A DNA stretch of 52,463 nt, taken from NCBI GenBank assembly GCA_902363675.1, contig CABJAV010000018.1:1-52463 (forward strand), written 5' to 3'. Of the stretch, positions 33,665-42,495 are shown piece by piece. The DNA comes from Lachnospiraceae bacterium. GTDB taxonomy: Bacteria; Bacillota; Clostridia; Lachnospirales; Lachnospiraceae. How positions within the stretch are numbered: position 1 is the stretch's first letter; every line of letters starts with the position of its first letter. The notes beneath the pieces were generated by a model. The model saw only the letters and a program-made list of their open reading frames with translations, ran no database searches and was not told the origin of the DNA. Both the position numbers and the translations under genes were made by a program.

Positions 33665-33815
33665 CTATCTCTTATTTTCATAATTACATAGCTGGATTGC
33701 CACACCATTTTCCATAACAGAAAACCCATGTTTCAAATAAAATGGCACATTATTTTTGTCCTCCGGCATTCCCTGCCCCTGATAATCCGGATGCACGAGC
33801 ACATAATTAAATTTA
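33665..33815 (-). pseudogene. GNAT acetyltransferase remnant with internal deletion
   Basis: One open frame reads SKFNYVLVHPDYQGQGMPED then KNNVPFYLKHGFSVMENG and stops after YENKR. The first part is the GNAT acetyl-CoA loop region (VHPDYQGQGxG) and the second the last helix and strand (FYLKHGF). The helix between them (about 25-30 residues) is missing, so this is a clean internal deletion. It starts directly at the SseB stop and has no start codon of its own. Confidence 0.7.
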
Positions 33816-34244
33816 CTAGTTATAAGGCATAATAATACGAATCAGCTTCTTATCGAGCATAATCGTACGATTCCACGGATTGATAATAATTCCCTCAATC
33901 TCCGGCACCGTGAGTGCTGTCTGAAAAAGCTTTCCAATATCCGACAAAAAGGTAGACTTCATAGTATCTGCCCCTTTTAATTCCTCTTCAAAACTGGTAA
34001 AAGCGCACCACCAGGTCTTTCCATCCGATGTCTGAACCGCCTGTAATTTCAGTTGTTCCTGTCCAATCAATGGCTCAACTGCCACGATCAGCTGCCCATT
34101 TTCACGCATCCGCCGGCGAATCACCGTAAGCGTATGTGCAAGCTGTTCCTGCGTGGATTCCTGTTGCAAAGCCTGTATCGCTTCCTCTATTTTTTCATTT
34201 CCTTTCAGTCCTTCGTCCTGATTATCCTTCTGTTGTTTCATCAC
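33816..34244 (-). CDS. SseB-like protein (PF07179 type)
   Basis: 142 residues. The end IEGIIINPWNRTIMLDKKLI is the recognisable mark of the SseB N-terminal domain found in many Firmicutes, together with TWWCAFTSFEEELKG. A helical N-terminal segment precedes it. The family role is unknown in Gram-positives. The start overlaps the cbiK-cbiL stop by 23 bases, so it is probably translated from the cobalamin transcript. Confidence 0.7.
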   Translation of the reverse strand: MMKQQKDNQDEGLKGNEKIEEAIQALQQESTQEQLAHTLTVIRRRMRENGQLIVAVEPLIGQEQLKLQAVQTSDGKTWWCAFTSFEEELKGADTMKSTFLSDIGKLFQTALTVPEIEGIIINPWNRTIMLDKKLIRIIMPYN

Positions 34245-35826
34245 AGTTTCCTTTCACAATTACGGTTGTAAGATATCCCTTTGCTGCTTCCAGCTCCGAA
34301 AGTCCCCGGTAAACTTTCTCATTGTCCATACCACAATTCGACACGCCATACACTTCCAGTGTCTTACCATCCTGTTTTTCCTTCATCCGTAAGATTTCTA
34401 ACAACTCCTGCAGCTTTTTGCCGGATTTCATATAAACGCGGGTTCCCTGATCATGCAACGTGTTTTGCACATCGTAAGAACCTGGAATAATATGAATCTC
34501 TTCCTCTTTTTCGCCGAGCGGAATTCCTAGCCGGGCAGCTACCGCACAAAAAGACGGGACACCACTGATAATTTCTGCCGACCAGCCCGCTTTTGTTGCA
34601 CGCTTGTGCATATAAATATATGTGGAATATACGCTCGGATCTCCAATCGTAAGCAGTCCCACGGTCTGCCCCTGCATCAGATAATCCTCGATGGCCTGGT
34701 AAATGCGTTCATGCGCAAGTGCTAATTTCTTTTCATCCCTGATCATCGGAAACGGCATACAAAGCAAGGCTTTTCCATCTATTTTCTGACAGACTTTTTT
34801 CACAATCTGATAAGCATAACATTCCTCTTTCGAAACTGCGGGAAGAACGATCACATCACATTTTTGAATAGTTTCAATCGCCTGCAATGTCATAAGTTTC
34901 GGATTTCCCGGTCCAACTCCAATGCCATATAGCATTCCCTTTTCCGGCTGCTGCACTGTGTTTTCACAGTCACATGCATTGTTCTCTGAAAATACTTCGG
35001 ATGTTTTTCTGCGCAAATGCGCCATATAAATTTCCCGTATCGCCGGATACCCTCCGATTCCACGGATGATACAATCTGGTGTATATCCTGCGGCCTGCAA
35101 TTTTCCGGCAAAGGAATCCTCTTCCGGTTCCCCATTTTCCGCCTCGTGCATACCGCCTGCCATATCATTGTTGGCATGGTCGCCCGCTACAAGCATGAAT
35201 GGTGTGACAACCACTCTCTGATTGCTCATTTTCTTATTTGTCGATGATGCATGCTTTTTTTGCATGCGCGCAATAACATCTTCGATCGTAACGGCACCTT
35301 CCACCGTTGCAATATAAATTTCATGGTCCGCATAATTACGAATGGCAGCTTCGAGGATTGCATAACTTCCATCCGCCGCATGCTCCGTTCCATGTCCCAT
35401 AAGAATCAGAGGTGCATCTCCTACCTCATCCTTTAACGACTCCCACAAAGCTTTTGCTACGTTTTCATAATCTGCTTCGGTTGCAAGCAGCGCATCTGCC
35501 ACTGCAATCGATGCAAAATCCTGCGCATATTCCTGCACCACCTGTTTCATGCGGTGGTTCTCAATTCCATCAATAATGTGGGTGGGAAGTACAACCACAT
35601 TTGTTGCACCTTTTTCTTTTAGTGCCTCTAATCCCTCAGCTGGGCTTTTTGCCTCTATATCCTCACGCGTCCGCATTGCTTTTCGAACAATCGTACTCGA
35701 CACCGCTTCCTCGATCAGCACATCCGGATACAACGCCTGCACCTGCTCGCGGATTGCCGTAATATTCTTCTGTCTGGTTCCCGGATAGGTTGTTCCGAAA
35801 CTTACAATCAAGATTGCTTTTTTCAT
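34222..35826 (-). CDS. cbiK-cbiL: fusion CbiK (cobaltochelatase) and CbiL (precorrin-2 C20-methyltransferase)
   Basis: 534 residues with two complete enzymes. Residues 1 to about 265 are CbiK, which inserts cobalt into sirohydrochlorin: SFGTTYPGTRQ at the start, LMGHGTEHAA and MLVAGDHANNDM with the metal-binding His. A linker near 270-295 leads to CbiL: YGIGVGPGNPKLMTLQAIE and LTIGDPSVYSTYIYM, the SAM-binding tetrapyrrole methyltransferase. CbiL adds the C20 methyl. The fusion lets the product of the first step pass to the second. It is the last of the operon's biosynthetic genes; its start overlaps cbiA by 4 bases. Confidence 0.95.
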   Translation of the reverse strand: MKKAILIVSFGTTYPGTRQKNITAIREQVQALYPDVLIEEAVSSTIVRKAMRTREDIEAKSPAEGLEALKEKGATNVVVLPTHIIDGIENHRMKQVVQEYAQDFASIAVADALLATEADYENVAKALWESLKDEVGDAPLILMGHGTEHAADGSYAILEAAIRNYADHEIYIATVEGAVTIEDVIARMQKKHASSTNKKMSNQRVVVTPFMLVAGDHANNDMAGGMHEAENGEPEEDSFAGKLQAAGYTPDCIIRGIGGYPAIREIYMAHLRRKTSEVFSENNACDCENTVQQPEKGMLYGIGVGPGNPKLMTLQAIETIQKCDVIVLPAVSKEECYAYQIVKKVCQKIDGKALLCMPFPMIRDEKKLALAHERIYQAIEDYLMQGQTVGLLTIGDPSVYSTYIYMHKRATKAGWSAEIISGVPSFCAVAARLGIPLGEKEEEIHIIPGSYDVQNTLHDQGTRVYMKSGKKLQELLEILRMKEKQDGKTLEVYGVSNCGMDNEKVYRGLSELEAAKGYLTTVIVKGNCDETTEG

Positions 35827-37211
35827 GATTTACACCTGTCTTCTCTTTTCTTCCATTTTTTTGCTTCCCCGATAAAATGTTCCACAAAAGCCGGATTGGA
35901 CGGATAATACAAATGTGGATAACCCCACCAGAAATTTTCGTTTTCGTGGATACATTTCCATTTTCGTCCCGTCGTCGGCTTGACAGCCTCACATGATTCT
36001 CCATTGTTATCACTGTCGTAATAGTGAAATTCATGCGCCCGAATTACTTTTTGTGATAGAAAATGTGATTCCTGTTCTGTCACATTCACATATCCAAAAC
36101 GCACCAGTTTTCCCGTATTATGACATCCGCCGTGAATTGCGCCGACCATCGGATACGTCTGTTCCTTTTCATCGGTCAGCGTCTCATGCAAATACATAAA
36201 TCCACCGCACTCTGCCACCGATGGCATCCCCTGCACAATTGCCTCACGAATGGATTTCCGCATCGAAACATTGCCTGACAATGCCTCTGCGCACAGCTCC
36301 GGATACCCGCCACCAAGTAAAATGCCCTGCACATTCTCCGGCAGTTGCTTGTCGTGCAAAGGCGAAAATGCAACAAGGTCCGCCCCTGCTTCGTGCAGCA
36401 TCCGCAGATTATCTTCATAGTAAAAGCAAAATGCCTCATCTTTTGCTACCGCAATCCGTACGGTGCTTTTCTCATCTGCATCAAAAACACTTCCGGCTGC
36501 GCCATACTTATCCTCTGCCTTTTCTTCCTTCCAACCTGCCATTTCAAGCAGCTTTTCCACATCCACATTGGCTTCAAGCAATTCTGCCGCATACGCCACC
36601 TGTGTCTGTAACTGCGCAATCTCATCCGGCATTTTCAATCCCAGATGTCTGCTTTCCATTTGCAGATCGGTAGCTTTCGGAAAGAATCCAAGCACCGGTA
36701 AATGCAGTTCCTCCTCGATGATAGGTGCAATGATTCCATAAAAACCCGGCGTAATCCGGTTTAAAATAACACCGGCAAGCCGTTTGTCCATATCATAGGA
36801 CTGTATTCCTGCAAGAAGTGCAAGAAGCGTTCTTCCCATTCCATGTGCATCCACCACAAGAATAACCGGCAGATCCAGCGTCTGCGCCAGATGATATGCC
36901 GATCCCTCTTTTTGCGTACCGCCAAGGCCGTCATAAATCCCCATGGCACCTTCAATTACAGAGAACATTCCTTCTTCCCCATAAGCATAAAGTTCCTGAA
37001 TCTGTGACGCTTCCGAGAAGAAAGTATCCAGATTGCGGGATGGAATTCCAATCACTCTCGAATGAAACATCGGATCGATATAATCCGGTCCGCTCTTAAA
37101 ACTCCGTACCGGAATATTTCTTTTTTTCAATGCTGCCAAAAGCGCACAGGTAATGGTCGTCTTTCCGCTTCCACTCCCCGGCGCAGCCAGCAAAATGCCT
37201 CGTTTTCTCAT
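35823..37211 (-). CDS. cbiA: CbiA, cobyrinate a,c-diamide synthase
   Basis: 462 residues. The N-terminal dethiobiotin-synthetase-like ATPase has AAPGSGSGKTTITC; the C-terminal class-I glutamine amidotransferase has SVAECGGFMYL with the active Cys and a partner His in FHYYDSDN. It amidates cobyrinic acid at the a and c positions with glutamine and ATP. The gene overlaps its neighbours by 4 bases on each side. Length is usual for CbiA. Confidence 0.95.
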   Translation of the reverse strand: MRKRGILLAAPGSGSGKTTITCALLAALKKRNIPVRSFKSGPDYIDPMFHSRVIGIPSRNLDTFFSEASQIQELYAYGEEGMFSVIEGAMGIYDGLGGTQKEGSAYHLAQTLDLPVILVVDAHGMGRTLLALLAGIQSYDMDKRLAGVILNRITPGFYGIIAPIIEEELHLPVLGFFPKATDLQMESRHLGLKMPDEIAQLQTQVAYAAELLEANVDVEKLLEMAGWKEEKAEDKYGAAGSVFDADEKSTVRIAVAKDEAFCFYYEDNLRMLHEAGADLVAFSPLHDKQLPENVQGILLGGGYPELCAEALSGNVSMRKSIREAIVQGMPSVAECGGFMYLHETLTDEKEQTYPMVGAIHGGCHNTGKLVRFGYVNVTEQESHFLSQKVIRAHEFHYYDSDNNGESCEAVKPTTGRKWKCIHENENFWWGYPHLYYPSNPAFVEHFIGEAKKWKKREDRCKS

Positions 37212-39262
37212 GCTAACTTCCTTAATGTAAAAATCATCACCGGATTTTCTGCCTGCATCAGATGATACGCTCCCGCCTGTTTTCCCCGGCTCACCTGCAT
37301 CTGGATGACTTCACTTTCCACATCTTCCCGGTGTTCCTGTAAAAAGGCTGTGACTTCTGCAATCGTCTCCAGGCTTATGGCATTGATTGCAACCCTTGCA
37401 AGTGGATTTTTCTGCCATACAACCTCTAAAATCTGTTTTAAGTTTCCTCCGCTGCCACCGACAAATGCATGCGTCGGTGCCGGCAGCTGCTGCATGGAAT
37501 CCGGAGCCTCCCCGGCAACAACTGCAACGTTTTTCAAATGAAATTTCTCTATATTCTGCTGCATCAATTCCAAGGCTGCCGCTTTACGCTCCATGGCATA
37601 CACCTGAATATTTGGCGAAAGCTGTGCTGCCGCAACCGCAATCGAGCCCGTGCCACTTCCGATATCATAAAATACCGCATCCTCTGTCAGATGAAGTTTA
37701 CCCAGAGAAACATGACGGATTTCCTCTTTTGTCATAGGAACTTTCCCGCGGATAAAAGCATCATCCGAAATGCTCTGCGACAGTTCCCGCTTTTTCGGCG
37801 AATCGTTCCGGATCAGACAGGTATATAGGCCCTCCTTTGTAATCTCCTGTGCTTCTGCCGGCACAATGGTCCGAATCTCTGACGCTCCCCCGAAATCTCT
37901 TCCGCAAACGATTTCACAGGAAATCTCTGCCTCCTGCAACAGTTTCCCAATCTTTTGTACATCTTCCACTGTTGAAACCAGCAGATACGTCTTCGCATGA
38001 TAATTTACTGCGTCTAAAATCTCTGCCGGCCAGGTTTCCTCTTTTCTTCCGTGAATGCTCAGAAGTTTCGCATCCTGCCAGGTCTCTCCCACGGCTGCTG
38101 CAAGGTAGGATATTGAACAGATTCCCGGATAAATGCGAACCTTTGTAAATCCGTTTTTCTCCAGCTCCTTCTGCATTTTGGTACAACCGCTGTAAAAGCC
38201 GGTATCTCCGGAAAAAAGTACGGCTGCTTTGATTGCATGCTTTCCTTCTTTTTCCTTTTTTCTTATAACCGGAATGATATCTTTTGCCAGATAATAGGGA
38301 TAAGTTTCCTTTTCGCCTGGGACATCCGCAATCATACGCTTTGCACCAAAGACAATATCTGCCTCTGCAACGACTTTTGCCCCCTCCTGTGTCAATGTCC
38401 GTTCCGACATGCCAAGTCCGACCAACGCAATCTCCGGCTGATGTAACACCGTATCTTCTGCGCGCAGTGCATGCGTTTTTCCATATTGTTCATACAACGC
38501 ATCCACCACTTCCTCAAAGGTCTTCCCTTCTTCTTTCGGTGCACGGATCACAAAAGCACGCGCTCCGGTTCTTCCTGCCGCTTGCAGCTTTTCCAGATAT
38601 CCTCCGCTTTTTCCGCTCTCCTTGGTCACAAGGCAGGAAATGGAAAACTGACGCAGTATTGCCTCATTCAAATCTATGGAAAAAGGCCCCTGCATGGCAA
38701 TAATATGCTTTGCGTGGATTCCCTGTTTTTCACAGATTTCAATGCTTTCCAGTCCCGGAAGCACCCGGACATACAGCCGCTCCTTTAAGCCTTCCATTCC
38801 ACTGTAAACGCCAAGCTCTTTGCTTCCGGTTGTCAAAAGAATGTTTCCCTCGATCTCCTGTAACGCTTTGGCACAGGATTCGTTATCTTCAAAATAAGTG
38901 ATCTTTGCCCCGCTTTCTTCCGCTTTCGCCTCACTGCAACCGCGGAGCAGACGAAAATAAGGAATATCCAGCCCCTCCAGACTTTTTCGGATATTCCCTG
39001 ATACTTCTGTCGCAAACGGATGCGTACTATCTACCACCGCAGCAAATACATTCTCATTCTCCGCTGTCATCTCCGATGCCAGCTGCCGCATCCGGGCAAT
39101 ATCAAGCCGCCCGGTCGTAACTTCCACTCCGTCCATCTTTGGCATGACAAGCTGGCCATATGCCGTTGCCACACATACATGACACGGGATATGTTCTGCT
39201 GCCAGCTGCTCCGCAAGCATCCTTCCTTCTGTTGTTCCGGCATAGATTAAAACTTTTTTCAT
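37208..39262 (-). CDS. cbiJ-cbiET: fusion CbiJ (precorrin-6A reductase) and CbiE-CbiT (C5/C15-methyltransferase)
   Basis: 684 residues carrying three activities. Residues 1 to about 255 are CbiJ/CobK: VLIYAGTTEGRMLAE, FAAVVDSTHPFATE and LLTTGSKELG. From about 270 follows CbiE (IALVGLGMSERTLTQEG, LFSGDTGFYSG), and from about 500 CbiT (VPMTKEEIRHVSLGKL, FYDIGSGTGSIAVAAA, AFVGGSGGNL). Together they reduce the ring and methylate C5 and C15 with decarboxylation. The CbiE-CbiT fusion is common, the added CbiJ is less so. Overlaps 4 bases at both ends. Confidence 0.95.
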   Translation of the reverse strand: MKKVLIYAGTTEGRMLAEQLAAEHIPCHVCVATAYGQLVMPKMDGVEVTTGRLDIARMRQLASEMTAENENVFAAVVDSTHPFATEVSGNIRKSLEGLDIPYFRLLRGCSEAKAEESGAKITYFEDNESCAKALQEIEGNILLTTGSKELGVYSGMEGLKERLYVRVLPGLESIEICEKQGIHAKHIIAMQGPFSIDLNEAILRQFSISCLVTKESGKSGGYLEKLQAAGRTGARAFVIRAPKEEGKTFEEVVDALYEQYGKTHALRAEDTVLHQPEIALVGLGMSERTLTQEGAKVVAEADIVFGAKRMIADVPGEKETYPYYLAKDIIPVIRKKEKEGKHAIKAAVLFSGDTGFYSGCTKMQKELEKNGFTKVRIYPGICSISYLAAAVGETWQDAKLLSIHGRKEETWPAEILDAVNYHAKTYLLVSTVEDVQKIGKLLQEAEISCEIVCGRDFGGASEIRTIVPAEAQEITKEGLYTCLIRNDSPKKRELSQSISDDAFIRGKVPMTKEEIRHVSLGKLHLTEDAVFYDIGSGTGSIAVAAAQLSPNIQVYAMERKAAALELMQQNIEKFHLKNVAVVAGEAPDSMQQLPAPTHAFVGGSGGNLKQILEVVWQKNPLARVAINAISLETIAEVTAFLQEHREDVESEVIQMQVSRGKQAGAYHLMQAENPVMIFTLRKLA

Positions 39263-39996
39263 ACGATATAGCCTCGTTTTGTAACCAACTTATCTCCAAC
39301 AATTTCTGACTGGGAATTTCCGATAAAAACCGTCGTAAACATGTTTACCTTTGCATCCCGCAACTCGCCAAGTGTGCAGGTAACTGCTTTGGTTCCTTCT
39401 CTGCCGATATTCTCCACATACCCACAGGCGCGGTCTTCTTTTGCCCCATGGCTCAGTAAAATATCGCAGGCGCGCTGCAGATAATCCGCACGCTTATGGC
39501 TCGAAGGATTGTAGATTGCCATGGCAAAATCGCCTTCCACCGCCGCGATCAGACGCTTTTCAATGCGCTCCCACGGTGTGAGCAGATCACTGAGACTAAT
39601 CACACAGAAATCATGGTTGAGCGGCGCTCCAAGCACTGCTGCACCGCTGCTTGCCGCGGTAATTCCCGGAATGACAACAACCTCACAATCCGGATATTCC
39701 TTCCCGATTTCAAGCATAAGACATGCCATACCATAAATTCCGGCATCCCCGCTGCATACCATAGCGACACTCTTTTCTTCCATCGCCTTCTCAAAACACA
39801 TGCGACAGCGCTTTGTCTCCTGGCGCATCGGTGTAGATAAAAATTCCTTATCCGCAAAACGCGCACCCAGCAAATCCAGGTAGACGGTATAGCCAATGAT
39901 CACATCACATTTTTCCAGTACTTCAATTGCCTGCCCTGTCATCATGGACTCTTCGCCCGGTCCCATTCCTACTACATAAATTTCTTTACTCATCAA
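39259..39996 (-). CDS. cbiH: CbiH, precorrin-3 C17-methyltransferase
   Basis: 245 residues. SAM-dependent tetrapyrrole methyltransferase with VVGMGPGEESMMTGQA at the start, VCSGDAGIYGMA in the middle and FAMAIYNPSSHKRADYL, the typical CobJ/CbiH segment. It methylates C17 and causes ring contraction. The start overlaps the CbiG end by 11 bases and its stop overlaps the CbiJ fusion, giving coupled translation. Confidence 0.95.
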   Translation of the reverse strand: MMSKEIYVVGMGPGEESMMTGQAIEVLEKCDVIIGYTVYLDLLGARFADKEFLSTPMRQETKRCRMCFEKAMEEKSVAMVCSGDAGIYGMACLMLEIGKEYPDCEVVVIPGITAASSGAAVLGAPLNHDFCVISLSDLLTPWERIEKRLIAAVEGDFAMAIYNPSSHKRADYLQRACDILLSHGAKEDRACGYVENIGREGTKAVTCTLGELRDAKVNMFTTVFIGNSQSEIVGDKLVTKRGYIV

Positions 39997-41077
39997 ATGT
40001 CACACTCCATTTTCGATTTGCAATTGCAAAAGTCACACCATCGGCTGCCTGCTTTTTGACCAGAAGTTCATCGCCTGCTGCAACGGCTGCCCGCTCACAT
40101 ACATTGTCCACGCCGACCTTCTCTGCAACAAATCCGGATGACGAATATTCTCCCGGCACTTCCCGCAACTGTCCGGCCGTAAACACATAAAACGGAACAC
40201 GCATCTTCTGTGCCAGCGCAAGGATTCCCTCTTCGTTCTCCTTCACATCGATCGATGCGATCGCTGCAATCTCTTCTTTCGAGATACAGATATTTTCCTG
40301 CTCCTTCAGCCGTGTCAGCATTTCTTCCAGCCCCTGTTCAATTTCCACACAGCTTTTGCCCTTCCGGCATCCGATACCAAGCACATATTTCTTCGGAAAA
40401 AGCCCCAGTACTGCCTGCTGCAAAAGTTCTTTTTCTTCTGTCACCACGATCATGGCATCCTGCTTTTTCTGACGGAAGTCTTCCCAATCCACCGGAAGCA
40501 GTTCCTTCGGCATTCTCAGTTGTTCCAGCTGTTGTGCGCTGTAATGTTCCACCGCGACCGATACGGTATTTCCCTGTAAAATCTGCGTCGAAACTGCCGC
40601 AATCCCGCGGGTATCAAACACGCGCAGACAATTTTTCTTTGCAAACAGATCCACTGCAAAACACCCGGCACAGTCTGTCGCCGTGGTCACTACTGCGTGC
40701 CCGTGTAAACCTTCGGCAAGCTGTCTTGCAAGCTCATTCGCGCCTCCCAGATGACCGGAAAGAACCGGTACAACATACTGCGCATTTTCATCGATCACAA
40801 GCACCGGACTGTCTACGGTCTTTTTCTCAATAAAAGGTGCAATCGCGCGCACTGCAATCCCTGCCGCACCGATAAATACAAGCGGCATTCCCTGCATGAA
40901 TGCAAGGTCTACCCACACATCCAAAGGCTCCTTTTCCCGCAGATATACAATTGTCTTTTCCTGCACCTTTTTCCCTTCACAAAGTACATTCCCGTAATCC
41001 ACAGATAACGAAATATTCTGGATTTTTTCTGCAAGCGCACGCCCTTTTTCACTAAATGCGACCATATATATTCTCAT
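39986..41077 (-). CDS. cbiG: CbiG, cobalt-precorrin-5A hydrolase
   Basis: 363 residues. Typical CbiG parts are an N-terminal domain with PLVFIGAAGIAVRAIAP and PVLSGHLGGANELARQLA, a middle domain, and a C-terminal domain with LGIGCRKGKSCVEIEQ and IASIDVKENEEGI. It opens the lactone ring and releases acetaldehyde. It starts 14 bases after CbiF. The gene order F-G-H is the usual one in the anaerobic pathway. Confidence 0.95.
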   Translation of the reverse strand: MRIYMVAFSEKGRALAEKIQNISLSVDYGNVLCEGKKVQEKTIVYLREKEPLDVWVDLAFMQGMPLVFIGAAGIAVRAIAPFIEKKTVDSPVLVIDENAQYVVPVLSGHLGGANELARQLAEGLHGHAVVTTATDCAGCFAVDLFAKKNCLRVFDTRGIAAVSTQILQGNTVSVAVEHYSAQQLEQLRMPKELLPVDWEDFRQKKQDAMIVVTEEKELLQQAVLGLFPKKYVLGIGCRKGKSCVEIEQGLEEMLTRLKEQENICISKEEIAAIASIDVKENEEGILALAQKMRVPFYVFTAGQLREVPGEYSSSGFVAEKVGVDNVCERAAVAAGDELLVKKQAADGVTFAIANRKWSVTFDE

Positions 41078-41091
41078 AACTTCCTCCGGAT

Positions 41092-41850
41092 CTATTCTTT
41101 TGCTTTACGGAATTCCGTCTCGAAATCAGCCGCATACAAACGCGACTTTGCATAATGCTGATGCGCAATAACATCCCCTACCAACACCAGCGCAGTCTTT
41201 GTAATTCCATGCGCTTTCGCCACTTCGGAAAGCTCTCCGATCGTACAAATATATGCCTCTTCTTCCGGCCATGTTGCCTTATAAACAAGAGCAGCCGGTG
41301 TATCCTTTTGATACCCCCCGGCAATCAGCCGCCCGCTTAACTTTTCTAACATTCCCGTACTCAGATAAATCGCCATGGAAGCCTGATGCGCTGCAAATCG
41401 CTCAATGCTCTCCAGCGGTGGAACTTTCGTCCGCCCCTCCATACGTGTAATAATCAAAGACTGCGATACGTCCGGAAGTGTATATTCCAGATTCAGCGAA
41501 GCCGCTGCCCCAAAGCAGGCACTCACACCCGGACAGCTCTCATATGCAATATCCTTTTCATCCAACAGATCCATCTGCTCGCGCACCGCACCGTAAATGC
41601 TCGGTTCTCCAGTATGCAGACGGACGGTCATCTTCCCTTCTTTTTCCGCTTCCTGCATGACAGTAAACACTTCTTCCAGTGTCATTGTCGCACTGTTATA
41701 GGTCTGACATGTTTCTTTCGCATAATCCAGAAGCGCCGGATTCACAAGCGACCCCGCATAGATGATCACATCCGCTTTCTGCAAAAGACGCATACCTCTG
41801 ACCGTGATCAGATCTGCCGCCCCCGGTCCTGCTCCAACAAAATAAACCAT
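41092..41850 (-). CDS. cbiF: CbiF, cobalt-precorrin-4 C11-methyltransferase
   Basis: 252 residues. It begins MVYFVGAGPGAADLITVRGM, the glycine-rich SAM loop, and has VRLHTGEPSIYGAVREQMDL (the GDPxxY-type site, here GEPSIY), then PGVSACFGAAASLN. Adds the C11 methyl of the corrin ring. Nine bases separate it from cbiC. Confidence 0.95.
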   Translation of the reverse strand: MVYFVGAGPGAADLITVRGMRLLQKADVIIYAGSLVNPALLDYAKETCQTYNSATMTLEEVFTVMQEAEKEGKMTVRLHTGEPSIYGAVREQMDLLDEKDIAYESCPGVSACFGAAASLNLEYTLPDVSQSLIITRMEGRTKVPPLESIERFAAHQASMAIYLSTGMLEKLSGRLIAGGYQKDTPAALVYKATWPEEEAYICTIGELSEVAKAHGITKTALVLVGDVIAHQHYAKSRLYAADFETEFRKAKE

Positions 41851-41859
41851 ATTTCCTCC

Positions 41860-42495
41860 TTATCTGCCCAGTTCGTAAAGAATTGCATTCACAATCGCAG
41901 CGGCAACGTTGCTGCCGCCTTTTCTTCCGCGATTCACAATATGCGGTACATCCGTTTCCAAAATCAGTTCCTTTGCGGCTTCCACATTGACAAATCCGAC
42001 CGGAACACCAATGATAAATGCCGGTCTCCAATCGCTTTTTTGCATCAGTTCATATAACGAAACCAGCGCCGTTGGCGCATTTCCCACCGCAAAGATTACA
42101 GGCTTTTGAATTTGTGCAGCCTTTTCCATGCTCACTGTGGCACGCGTGACCTGACGGCTTTTCGCAATGCGCGCAACTTCTTCATCCGCCATAAAACAAT
42201 GCGCAACTCCACCATAACGCGCAAGTACTTTTTTGTTGATTCCAGCGAGCGCCATATTCGTATCCGTAACAATATCCGCGCCATTTGCAATCAGTTGTTT
42301 TGCAATCTGCACCGCATTCTTTGAATAGGTCATCGTGTGCGCATATTCAAAATCCGCACTCGTATGGATCACCCGCTTTGTGACCGGTTCCTCATCTGCC
42401 GGAATCGTAATATGCATCTCTTTCAGTTCCTGTCCGATGATCTCGAAACTTCTCTTTTCAATTTCGCCCGGCAGTACATATTCAAGTTCTTTCAT
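41860..42495 (-). CDS. cbiC: CbiC, cobalt-precorrin-8 methylmutase
   Basis: 211 residues. RVIHTSADFEYAHTM carries the catalytic His that shifts the methyl from C11 to C12; TDTNMALAGINK and IIGVPVGFVNVEAAKELI are other family marks. Its start lies inside the end of the CobD gene (14 bases overlap). Confidence 0.95.
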   Translation of the reverse strand: MKELEYVLPGEIEKRSFEIIGQELKEMHITIPADEEPVTKRVIHTSADFEYAHTMTYSKNAVQIAKQLIANGADIVTDTNMALAGINKKVLARYGGVAHCFMADEEVARIAKSRQVTRATVSMEKAAQIQKPVIFAVGNAPTALVSLYELMQKSDWRPAFIIGVPVGFVNVEAAKELILETDVPHIVNRGRKGGSNVAAAIVNAILYELGR

